DNA of 64,000 bases from Jeongeupia sp. HS-3 (GTDB taxonomy: Bacteria > Pseudomonadota > Gammaproteobacteria > Burkholderiales > Chitinibacteraceae). Position 1 is the stretch's first letter. Each line of letters begins with the position of its first letter. Below the pieces are notes generated by a model that ran no database searches, was not told the DNA's origin, and saw only the letters and a list, made by a program, of their open reading frames with translations. Positions 43,304 to 49,947 of this stretch are shown piece after piece. Both the position numbers and the translations under genes were made by a program. The stretch spans positions 1,426,001-1,490,000 of the forward strand of contig NZ_AP024094.1 of NCBI RefSeq assembly GCF_015140455.1. Direction: 5' to 3'.

Positions 43304-43382
43304 TCCTAACGTTCAGGTTAAGGGGCCGGCTTTAGCCGGTCCCGAGTGAGCGAAGCGAACGGCCTTGAACCGCATGTTAGGC
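43304..43382 (-). repeat. attC site, long class
   Basis: TCCTAAC ... GGCCGGCTTTAGCCGG ... GAGTGAGCGAAGCGAACGG ... GTTAGGC, 79 bases. Confidence 0.88.
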
Positions 43383-43982
43383 ATTGCAAATTTCCCCGCC
43401 TTGTTTTAGCTCTAAGCTCAAGCCGTTTAAAATGGAGCGAAGAAATTTGTCAAAGATCATGAAGGCAACTTCTTGAGCAAGTTTTGCTGTGGCACTATCT
43501 GCTAGCTCTGCCCTGTGCACAACAGCATTTCTCGCGCCCTGTAGTTGTGTGATTTCTTCCCAAATTGTTTTTGAGTGGCCTTCTATTTTGGGAGAATTAA
43601 AGTCAATGCTTCCGTACTCCTTTAGCACGCGAGCAAGCAAAGGCTTAAACCTGTCAAAGCCGTTATGTTTGACGGCGAGGTCGGAGATAAGGTCTGCGAC
43701 GGATTCGTTATGAACCAAGCCATAGATAACAGGCTTGAGAAGAGTGACCTTTAAACCAACTTCAATTGAGGTGGTGAAAAGCACTAATGCTGACGATGGT
43801 GAAACTTCAAGAAGTTTTCGGGCTTCATGAAATATAGAAATAGCACTCACGGCCAAGGTGCGATTGCTTACATAGTAAGAGCGGAGACGCTCAAATGTAA
43901 ACTCGTCAATCGCCTGCCCGGATATTTCATCCACCAGCGTTGAATACCATTCATCGCGGGCGTCTTCGTCAGGTGTATTCAT
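43377..43982 (-). CDS. Cassette: HEPN-like protein
   Basis: A 201-residue helical protein. RSYYVSNRTLAVSAISIFHEARKLLEVSPSSALVLFTTSIEVGLKVTLLKP and the motif QLQGARNAVVHRAEL match HEPN proteins; RNAVVH is the Rx4H catalytic motif. Possibly an RNase or dimerising partner in defence. Single-gene cassette with its TAA in the attC core. Confidence 0.68.
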   Translation of the reverse strand: MNTPDEDARDEWYSTLVDEISGQAIDEFTFERLRSYYVSNRTLAVSAISIFHEARKLLEVSPSSALVLFTTSIEVGLKVTLLKPVIYGLVHNESVADLISDLAVKHNGFDRFKPLLARVLKEYGSIDFNSPKIEGHSKTIWEEITQLQGARNAVVHRAELADSATAKLAQEVAFMIFDKFLRSILNGLSLELKQGGEICNA

Positions 43983-43998
43983 ATCGACTCCAGGCTTT

Positions 43999-44058
43999 GC
44001 CTAACGTTTGAATTAACGGGCGGGCTTTAGCCCGTCCCGGTTGAATGAAGTGTTAGGC
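43999..44058 (-). repeat. attC site (after GNAT cassette)
   Basis: GCCTAAC ... CGGGCGGGCTTTAGCCCG ... GTTAGGC, 60 bases; nearly the same as the sites at 37499 and 47060. Confidence 0.92.
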
Positions 44059-44120
44059 GTACTTGGTCCAATATTTGTTTTCTCTGTTATCGCCTAGCGT
44101 TCGTATTGGTCTGGACTTCT

Positions 44121-44720
44121 TTAACGTGTGCCTATCCAATCTTTTTTATCGAGCTCGTAATGATTGTATTTTTCGTTGTCAATCTCAATAATGCTCTGAA
44201 AGCTAAAGCCACATTTTTGTATTACCCTATTCGACGGCGTGTTATTTAATAGAGCAATGGCACTAAGCACCTTGATGTTCGTGCTTTCAAATAAATAATT
44301 AATCATTCCTTGTGAGGCTTGGGTTGTGAATCCTTTGCCTCTATGATTCTTGGAAATTGCGTACATAATTTCTCGGTTTGGTGGTGGCAATTCGTCTTTA
44401 ATTCCTGAACAGCACCAGCCGATAAATTTTCCTGTCTCTTTCAAGATAATTCCTAATCGAAGACGGAGTTCGCCAATGTCTTTACTTTTTGATGCAGTGT
44501 TTAAAAACTGTTTGTTTTCTGGAATTTCATAGTTGGTAAACCAATCTTCTCTTTGCTCTTTCGATACGTTCCAGCCTGGCAAAAATTCATGTATTTCAGG
44601 TTGCCAAGTGAGTGAATGAAAATCATCTAAATCAGTAACTAAAAATTCTCGTAGGATTACATCCTTGCATTCAATCGTAAAAATGCTTTTTTCGAAATCG
44701 GAGCGAGCATTAGTGCTCAT
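44121..44720 (-). CDS. Cassette: GNAT-family N-acetyltransferase
   Basis: A 199-residue RimJ/RimL-like acetyltransferase: VILREFLVTDLDDFHSLTWQPEIHEFLPG, IGELRLRLGIILKETGKFIGWCCSGI, MYAISKNHRGKGFTTQASQGMINYLFE (the acetyl-CoA loop, a slightly odd NHRGKGF), ALLNNTPSNRVIQKCGFSFQ. Substrate unknown. Very AT-rich codons compared with the chromosome. Confidence 0.88.
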   Translation of the reverse strand: MSTNARSDFEKSIFTIECKDVILREFLVTDLDDFHSLTWQPEIHEFLPGWNVSKEQREDWFTNYEIPENKQFLNTASKSKDIGELRLRLGIILKETGKFIGWCCSGIKDELPPPNREIMYAISKNHRGKGFTTQASQGMINYLFESTNIKVLSAIALLNNTPSNRVIQKCGFSFQSIIEIDNEKYNHYELDKKDWIGTR

Positions 44721-44744
44721 AATGCATCCCTCGGCGGACGGGCC

Positions 44745-44802
44745 GCCTAACGTTGAAACTAAGCGGAGGCCGAAGGCCGTCCGCTTGAGTGAAGTGTTAG
44801 GG
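44745..44802 (-). repeat. attC site (after ORF-less cassette)
   Basis: GCCTAAC ... GCGGAGGCCGAAGGCCGTCC ... GTTAGGG, 58 bases. Confidence 0.9.
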
Positions 44803-45076
44803 CGATTTTGGTTTCGTTATCCGCGAACGCCCGCTTTGTTTTTGAAGCATACCGCACCGAATCAACGAGATGCAAAGCTAAACCGGCTTGCACCACGCCA
44901 CCCTAAAGAAAAGCAACAAGCACCACAGTAAAGAAAAATAATCTGGTTAGTTTTTTATTTGGATAAGCCGTTGGTGCGAGGTGCAAACGGAAGCTGGCTT
45001 TCGCCTGTGAACCGTTGTTTCAAATTGCCGATGAAACCTAAACCAATGTGAGCGGGCATGCCGAGCAGTGCCTTCA
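44803..45076 (-). other. Cassette without a recognisable ORF
   Basis: About 275 bases lie between two good attC sites. No frame on either strand has a plausible start, ribosome-binding site and product. It may hold a promoter, a small RNA or a decayed gene. Confidence 0.6.
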
Positions 45077-45163
45077 CCCTAACGTAGAGCTAACCGGCTC
45101 GCCAAAGCGTAGCTTTGGCGAGTCCAGCGACCGAAGGGAGCGAGGTTGAGCGCCATGTTATGC
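45077..45163 (-). repeat. attC site, long class
   Basis: CCCTAAC ... CGCCAAAGCGTAGCTTTGGCG ... GAGCGCCATGTTATGC, 87 bases. Confidence 0.85.
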
Positions 45164-45529
45164 ATGGACGAACACCTTATGTTCTTTGCCTCGATCATCG
45201 GTAGTGGAGACAATGATTTCGTGTCCCATTTTTACCAGCCTGTAGCGGACATGAATATCTGATAGGCGTTCTGCTTCAAGTCGGTGGTTGGCAATGTGCT
45301 TTGGTAACCAATCTTTCCAGTAGGCAATAGACTTGTGGAGAACTTCCGGGTACTTGCCAGTAGGAGAAACCTGCCCGTTGGCAAAATTGATATCAATTTC
45401 GTAACCAGGGGAATGGCGGGCAAGCTCAGGCAGAACATCCAGAATATATTGGTCATCTACGTAGTTCATCAGGCTCACGAATGAGTGGCCGAAATTGTGA
45501 AGCATGGCGTCAATGTGCTTGTATTTCAT
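45158..45529 (-). CDS. Cassette: hypothetical protein
   Basis: A 123-residue soluble protein, MKYKHIDAMLHNFGHSFVSLMNYVDDQYILDVLPELARHSPGYEIDINF, YWKDWLPKHIANHRLEAERLSDIHVRYRLV, ending REHK-like GKEHKVFVHA. Mixed helix then strands; I do not recognise the family. Its TAA is in the attC core GTTATGC. Confidence 0.65.
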   Translation of the reverse strand: MKYKHIDAMLHNFGHSFVSLMNYVDDQYILDVLPELARHSPGYEIDINFANGQVSPTGKYPEVLHKSIAYWKDWLPKHIANHRLEAERLSDIHVRYRLVKMGHEIIVSTTDDRGKEHKVFVHA

Positions 45530-45532
45530 AGT

Positions 45533-45592
45533 GCATAACGTTTGAATTAACCGGCTGGCTTTAGCCAGTCCGGGTTGAATGAAGTGTTATGC
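45533..45592 (-). repeat. attC site
   Basis: GCATAAC ... CGGCTGGCTTTAGCCAG ... GTTATGC, 60 bases. Both cores share the TATGC variant. Confidence 0.9.
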
Positions 45593-45594
45593 AT

Positions 45595-46134
45595 CTATTT
45601 CAGGATTGTCGTCTTTCTAGCCAGCGTCTCGACGACACCTTTCATGAGCTGCGCTAACTGGTGAAGTTCCGCGATATTCAGGCTACGAAGAGGGTCGCTA
45701 TCTTCGTATACATACCTTACCGCCACAAATACGTTGTCATGCCGCAGTAGGAGATCGCGAAGGGTTTTGCCATTTTGATATAACGTAGATGTTGAGTACT
45801 CCGATTCGAGTTCGGTTCTTACCCAATCATCGGCCGTATCATATAGTTGACTGAGCTTATGGGTCGATTTCTCTGGTTGGGCAGTGACTACACCACCTCT
45901 TACACCGTTTCCGTAGTCCTCTAGATCTTTGATGATGGAATAGGACGAAACCGATTTGAGGTACAGTTCTAGCGCGAGAACGGAATTGATAATTTCAGGG
46001 AGTAGCACTCCTGATCCAGGGGGTTGTGCCCTTAAAAGGTCAGCAGCGGTCCAAAACTGGTCAGCCGCATCCTTGACCTGTGGATCAGGTATCTGCTTCT
46101 TCACGTAACCGTATTTCTGAGTGATATCGTTCAT
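45595..46134 (-). CDS. Cassette: HEPN-like protein
   Basis: A 179-residue helical protein. AADQFWTAADLLRAQ, LPEIINSVLALELYLKSV, HKLSQLYDTADDWVR and LLLRHDNVFVAVRYVYED follow the pattern of HEPN-type proteins that have HxLxxLY and a later R..H segment (RDLLLRH). Nuclease activity is a guess. Stop three bases beyond the attC core. Confidence 0.6.
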   Translation of the reverse strand: MNDITQKYGYVKKQIPDPQVKDAADQFWTAADLLRAQPPGSGVLLPEIINSVLALELYLKSVSSYSIIKDLEDYGNGVRGGVVTAQPEKSTHKLSQLYDTADDWVRTELESEYSTSTLYQNGKTLRDLLLRHDNVFVAVRYVYEDSDPLRSLNIAELHQLAQLMKGVVETLARKTTILK

Positions 46135-46137
46135 GAT

Positions 46138-46197
46138 GCATAACGTTTGAACTAACGGGCCGGCTTTAGCCGGTCCCGGTTGAGTGAAGTGTTAGAT
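46138..46197 (-). repeat. attC site (after DUF4260 cassette)
   Basis: GCATAAC ... CGGGCCGGCTTTAGCCGG ... GTTAGAT, 60 bases. Confidence 0.9.
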
Positions 46198-46583
46198 GCC
46201 TTTCGCTTGAGGCGGCCAATGAGCCCCAAATGCGTAAACGAAAATCCTTTTGAATATTTGAGTCCATAGCCGAGCGCACGATCAAACCCGATATGAGCGC
46301 CCCAGATAAAACCAGCGCTAACAAGGACCGGGACGGAAGCAACCGCACCCACGAAAAGACAGGCCAATGCGCCAATGTAGGAGTGCGCCATGTTGTATGC
46401 GATGGCTCCAGTGCTGGAGCCAGCAACATAACCAAGAAAGGATAGATCTGGGATGAGGAAGCAGGCAGCAAACAAGCCCCAGCCTGAACCGAATTTTGAG
46501 TAGCAGATGAGTGCCATTGCAAAAACGCTCAGGCCTTCTAGCCTCAGTACGATTCGTACATTTCCGTTTGCGGCGCCAGGCAT
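46152..46583 (-). CDS. Cassette: DUF4260 membrane protein
   Basis: A 143-residue protein with four membrane helices: VLRLEGLSVFAMALICYSKFGSGWGLFAACFLIPDLSFLGYVAG, IAYNMAHSYIGALACLF, SAGFIWGAHIGFDRALGYGLKYSKGFSFTHLG. These motifs are those of DUF4260. The last 16 residues (NTSLNRDRLKPAR) come from the attC. Start at 46583. Function unknown. Confidence 0.85.
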   Translation of the reverse strand: MPGAANGNVRIVLRLEGLSVFAMALICYSKFGSGWGLFAACFLIPDLSFLGYVAGSSTGAIAYNMAHSYIGALACLFVGAVASVPVLVSAGFIWGAHIGFDRALGYGLKYSKGFSFTHLGLIGRLKRKASNTSLNRDRLKPAR

Positions 46584-46597
46584 ATGCCTCCCTTGGC

Positions 46598-46655
46598 ATC
46601 TAACGTTGGAGTTCAGCCGCCCCGGCACGGGGTCGGCTGGGACGACTTGTTAGGC
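46598..46655 (-). repeat. attC site (after GIY-YIG cassette)
   Basis: ATCTAAC ... CCGCCCCGGCACGGGGTCGGC ... GTTAGGC, 58 bases; its stem sequence differs from its neighbours. Confidence 0.85.
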
Positions 46656-47045
46656 CGGTAACATTTCATGGATATTTCGCGCCGCCGGCTTGGAGTTGTA
46701 TTCAGAAGAAAGTGCAAGTATCAAGAGCATTTCTATCACGAGCTGATCCGTTTGATTTTCAGTATTCACAAAACGGAGGAGCGTCCAATGATCCCACCAG
46801 GGTGCTTCGTAATGGCAGGATGTTCTAAGGTTTGCGCGCTCTTTAAGAGTTTGTGTGGTTTGGCCAACATAGAGGCACTGGCCAGTATCTCCGAAAAAAG
46901 CATATATGGCGCCAATGCCCTGATCCTGCAACGAATTGTGCCGGCTCCAATCGTTTGGAGTTTTCTCAATAGCTCGCTCAAAAAACCAATCTCTAGCAGT
47001 CAAAGCGCATGCACCAACGGACTTTCTAAGAGTTTCTGTTTCCAT
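46650..47045 (-). CDS. Cassette: GIY-YIG nuclease-like protein
   Basis: A 131-residue protein. GAIYAFFGDTGQCLYVGQTTQTLKER carries the GIY-YIG core as x-IYAF...LYVGQT, with arginine in KERANLRTS and a later glutamate in QLVIEMLLI. This fits a single-domain GIY-YIG endonuclease, perhaps acting on nucleic acid in defence or repair. Stop TAA from the attC core. Confidence 0.75.
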   Translation of the reverse strand: METETLRKSVGACALTARDWFFERAIEKTPNDWSRHNSLQDQGIGAIYAFFGDTGQCLYVGQTTQTLKERANLRTSCHYEAPWWDHWTLLRFVNTENQTDQLVIEMLLILALSSEYNSKPAARNIHEMLPA

Positions 47046-47059
47046 GCGGATTCTCTAAG

Positions 47060-47119
47060 GCCTAACGTTTGAATTAACGGGCGGGCGTTAGCCCGTCCCG
47101 GTTGAATGAAGTGTTAGGC
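47060..47119 (-). repeat. attC site
   Basis: GCCTAAC ... CGGGCGGGCGTTAGCCCG ... GTTAGGC, 60 bases. Confidence 0.92.
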
Positions 47120-47123
47120 GTTT

Positions 47124-47513
47124 TTAGCACAACTCGACAGCCAACTCACCATCAATTGGCCGAGTAGGCCATGGAGAGTTTGTGCACGATACAACTCTCC
47201 CGTTCTCGGTCCTGTACTCATAATACATAAGCGTTTCAGGGCTCTTTATCTCTCCATAAAGATACCATGACCACTTAACTATGGATGCCTCGGGTATTTT
47301 TAGAGTGGTTCCATCAACAATAAGCTCAAATGGATTGGTTATCTCAAGTATCTCACCATTTTCAAAAACAACCTTGAGAACCTCACCATCAAATGATGCA
47401 CTTTTGGAAATATGGCAGTTATCCATTGGCCGCCCGAACCAACACCCAAAAATACAAAGTGATCCACTTCGAATTTTTTCATCAAGCGACATAAGCTGAG
47501 CTGCGATATTCAT
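47124..47513 (-). CDS. Cassette: hypothetical protein
   Basis: A 129-residue protein: SGSLCIFGCWFGRPMDNCHISKSASFDGEVLKVVFENGEILEITNPFELIVDG, IVKWSWYLYGEIKSPETLMYYEYR. Predominantly beta strands. No family recognised; short beta proteins of this kind are frequent in integron cassettes. Confidence 0.65.
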   Translation of the reverse strand: MNIAAQLMSLDEKIRSGSLCIFGCWFGRPMDNCHISKSASFDGEVLKVVFENGEILEITNPFELIVDGTTLKIPEASIVKWSWYLYGEIKSPETLMYYEYRTENGRVVSCTNSPWPTRPIDGELAVELC

Positions 47514-47521
47514 CGAATTAC

Positions 47522-47579
47522 GCCTAACGTTTGAAATAAGCGGAGGCCGAAGGCCGTCCGCTTGATTGAAATGTTAGGG
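47522..47579 (-). repeat. attC site of the first remaining cassette
   Basis: GCCTAAC ... GCGGAGGCCGAAGGCCGTCC ... GTTAGGG, 58 bases; same stem as the sites at 36888 and 44745. Confidence 0.92.
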
Positions 47580-47754
47580 TTGCGGCCTTTGATTTATTTG
47601 CGCCGCACGCAACCCCGAAACTTGAATACAACCATAGCAACGCCAAAAAGAGCAACATCGCACACCGCATTGTTGGAAAAAAGCACCCTGGCAACGAAGA
47701 ACTACCAACGAACCCAGCCTCAAATAAACTGCCAAGCTTTTTTGGGCTAATCAT
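47524..47754 (-). CDS. Possible small protein of the first cassette
   Basis: A 76-codon frame beginning MISPKKLGSLFEAG and containing one hydrophobic stretch, MLLFLALLWLYSSFGVACG, which could be a membrane or lipoprotein signal (cysteine in FGVAC). It ends inside the attC. With no known relatives and no clear ribosome-binding site it may not be real. Confidence 0.35.
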   Translation of the reverse strand: MISPKKLGSLFEAGFVGSSSLPGCFFPTMRCAMLLFLALLWLYSSFGVACGANKSKAATLTFQSSGRPSASAYFKR

Positions 47755-48125
47755 GAGCGCTGCATTCCGTTGCTAATCTGCCGCACTAAATAAAAGCGAG
47801 GGTTGAAACCTGAAAAGAAGATTTACGACGGTAAAAAGATATTGCAACTGAGTCACGATAATTAGACAGCTAAACCACAACAAAACGGGCAACGAGACTG
47901 CGAAGCCAAAGCAGGGCGAAACCCTTTGAAAACAACTGACTTGAAAGAGCCGATCAGGAATGCGCCTGATCCCTAACAGTTAATAGACTGACCTACGTGT
48001 CAGTACATTATTAATGATACGGACGCCCAGATAAGCACATACACCACTGATTTCATGGCGTTTTTTACCCACCCCGTCCGTCTATTCATACCAATGATAC
48101 GGACACAGCGCACCTTACGCAGTAT
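47755..48125. promoter_or_regulatory. Region before the array: possible attI/promoter remnant
   Basis: This 371-base stretch has no gene. On the minus strand GTTAGGG at 47977-47971 fits the integron core GTTRRR and could be the junction between attI (or a lost attC) and the first cassette. Further right, AATGATACGGAC occurs twice (48013-48024, 48093-48104), with GTCCGT at 48076-48081 forming an imperfect palindrome with the second copy. This may be the end of another element or an operator. Confidence 0.35.
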
Positions 48126-48154
48126 GGTCTGTCCCCATGCAGAAGGACAGAGGA

Positions 48155-49021
48155 TTAAGCGCTAAGCGCTGAATGCTGCCGTTCAAACTCGACCGGTGCC
48201 AGGTAATCCAGCGTCGAATGGCGGCGGCGATGATTGTAAAATCGGATGTAGTCGAATATATCCGCGCGGGCCTCGTCGTGACTCCGGTAGCGGGTCAAGT
48301 AAACCCGCTCCGCCTTCAACGACCGGAAGAAGCTTTCCATCGCAGCGTTGTCCCAGCAATTGCCCGCTCGTGAATGGCTCGGCACCATGCCGTGCCGTTT
48401 CAGCAACATCTGGTAATCAAACGCACAATACTGGCTGCCTCGGTCCGAATGCAGTAGCACCTCCCGCACCGGTTTCCGTCTGGCAACGGCCATCGTCAAC
48501 GCAGCATGCACCAGTTCTTGCTGCATTCGATGGTGCATTGCCCAGCCGACCACGGCGCGGGAATACAAGTCCAGCACCACAGCCAGATACAGCCAGCCCT
48601 CGTCAGTACGGATGTAAGTCATGTCCGACACCCAGCGTTGATTCATCCCGGATGCGTCGAATTGCCGTTCCAGCCGATTTGGTGCCACCGGAAGCAGGTG
48701 TTGGCTGACCGGGACAGGTCGCCACCGTTTACGGGAACGTACCTTCAGCCCGCCTTGGCGCATCAGGCGGCCAACACGGTGGCGGCCACAGGCGAAGCCT
48801 TGTGCGACCAGTTCCGCATGTATCCGACGATGCCCATAGATGCCGTTGACTTCGGCATGGACCAGACGGATTTCCCGTAACAGCACGCGATTAGCCATCT
48901 CTCGCATCGAAGGCGGCCGGTTGCGCCAAGCGTAGTAGCTGCTCCGTGAGACGCGGAACAACTGGCACATGACGGCAACAGGATAACGCTCAGCAAGCGC
49001 CTGAATGGCGCGGTACTTCAC
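48155..49021 (-). CDS. IS3-family transposase OrfB (DDE integrase)
   Basis: 288 residues, identical in predicted sequence to the left copy, with the same DDE positions (WVSDMTY, LHSDRGSQ, NAAMESFF) and the GTG start overlapping orfA. An intact reading frame in both copies means transposition function may be retained, and the lack of divergence points to a recent duplication. Confidence 0.93.
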   Translation of the reverse strand: MKYRAIQALAERYPVAVMCQLFRVSRSSYYAWRNRPPSMREMANRVLLREIRLVHAEVNGIYGHRRIHAELVAQGFACGRHRVGRLMRQGGLKVRSRKRWRPVPVSQHLLPVAPNRLERQFDASGMNQRWVSDMTYIRTDEGWLYLAVVLDLYSRAVVGWAMHHRMQQELVHAALTMAVARRKPVREVLLHSDRGSQYCAFDYQMLLKRHGMVPSHSRAGNCWDNAAMESFFRSLKAERVYLTRYRSHDEARADIFDYIRFYNHRRRHSTLDYLAPVEFERQHSALSA

Positions 49022-49311
49022 TTCGTGGGCTGCGAGAAGATGGCGAGCGCTTTTTTTAGGACGTCACGCTCCATGGTGACGCGTGCTAGATCATCGCGCA
49101 GACGCTTGAGTTCGGCTGCTTCGCCCAGTTGCTTGCCATGACCAGGAAAGGCATCCATGCCCTTGAGCAGAAACTGGCGTTTCCATTTGCCCAGCAGGCC
49201 TTCGGTGATGCCGAAGGCCTGCGCCACGTGACGTAGCGGCGTGCCAGCCAGGATTTGCTCAACAGCTTCCCGCTTGAAGGACTCGGGAAAGGTACGGCGG
49301 ATTTGGGTCAT
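49018..49311 (-). CDS. IS3-family transposase OrfA
   Basis: 97 residues, identical to the left copy, with the helix-turn-helix and leucine-rich tail; the same A-AAA-AAG heptamer lies near its 3' end for -1 frameshifting into OrfB. Confidence 0.9.
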   Translation of the reverse strand: MTQIRRTFPESFKREAVEQILAGTPLRHVAQAFGITEGLLGKWKRQFLLKGMDAFPGHGKQLGEAAELKRLRDDLARVTMERDVLKKALAIFSQPTK

Positions 49312-49513
49312 GAACACTCCTTGGTGGCGATTATCCACCTTAAGTTAGTGTCCTTCCGTATAGGGACAGACCACAGGGTGCATACGCTTCGACAAGCGCA
49401 GTAAGGGCGGCAGATGCCATGGCACGCTCCCAAAAGGGCGTGCCGCATGCAGCAAATAATAGTGTCCTCAGATTGCCAATATGCCCTCGCGCTGCAGTGC
49501 GGCGCGGGGTTAG

Positions 49514-49714
49514 TTAGTGATTACTGCTGGAATTGGCACCAAACGATGCGACGAGGCGGTCGATGTCGCTACGCCGCCAAGCGGCCACGCGCGGCCCCAA
49601 CTTCACTTGGGCAGGGAATCGGCCTTTTTTGATACCTTCGTACCAAGTGGCACGGGAAACAGGAATGATGCTCAGCACTTCAGGCAAGCGCAGAAAAGAA
49701 TCAGATGTAGTCAT
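49514..49714 (-). CDS. AlpA-family regulator / excisionase
   Basis: A 66-residue MerR-like helix-turn-helix protein: FLRLPEVLSIIPVSRATWYEGIKKGRFPAQVKLGPRVAAWRRSDIDRLVAS. This is the AlpA (phage P4 regulator) pattern, which activates or directs excision of islands. It sits 230 bases from the integrase gene on the same strand, so they belong together. Confidence 0.88.
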   Translation of the reverse strand: MTTSDSFLRLPEVLSIIPVSRATWYEGIKKGRFPAQVKLGPRVAAWRRSDIDRLVASFGANSSSNH

Positions 49715-49947
49715 TACGCATTTCCAACCCCCTAAGGGTGAATCGGGAAATGTGTCCTCATGTGCAAACTAAATATTCCTCTACTGGCGAAGGGGGCTCG
49801 ACCAGCGTCCGATGTCATCAATAGATGTACATATAGAATATAGGCAACCTTGATGCACATGAATCAAATAACTATGCACATTGCAGTGCGCCGGCCTGTT
49901 CCAACGCCACCGCCCTTTTCCAGAAGTCCGTCCAAATGGTCATTGGG

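Larger units (their letters stand above)
36004..47977 (-). mobile_element. Chromosomal integron cassette array without integrase (CALIN-like)
   Basis: About 20 tandem cassettes, mostly one gene plus one attC, almost all genes on the minus strand. attC sites are imperfect palindromes bounded by RYYYAAC and GTTRRRY, most of 58-60 bases, a few of 70-88. Orientation is set by the minus strand: GCCTAAC ACTTC ATTCAACC ... GTTAGGC, with the unpaired base in L''. Base composition is visibly AT-richer than the flanking chromosome. No intI gene is present; the position where attI/intI should lie (about 47970-48125) is followed by the right IS3 copy. Confidence 0.9.
48126..49372 (-). mobile_element. IS3-family insertion sequence, right copy (inverted)
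   Basis: 1247 bases, the inverted twin of 34757-36003: same ends (GGTCTGTCCCCATGCAGAAG and GGTCTGTCCCTATACGGAAG), same OrfA and OrfB. Both copies point inward over the cassette array. No target duplication is seen at this copy (CAGTAT / ACAGGG). Confidence 0.9.

Noticed and set aside
44665-44931. Plus-strand 88-codon frame across an attC
   Set aside because: It reads through the attC palindrome on the strand opposite to the cassettes and has no relatives or start signal.
36396-47579. Regularly spaced palindromic repeats resembling a CRISPR or REP array
   Set aside because: Spacing varies with gene length, repeats are imperfect palindromes with RYYYAAC/GTTRRRY ends and lie at gene ends: attC sites, not CRISPR repeats.
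48196-48708. Plus-strand frame inside the right IS (also at 35421-35933)
   Set aside because: Antisense shadow of OrfB; proline/serine-rich, no known function.
49373-49513. Missing 3' end of EIID next to the right IS
   Set aside because: Read in all frames, the sequence does not resemble an EIID C-terminus.
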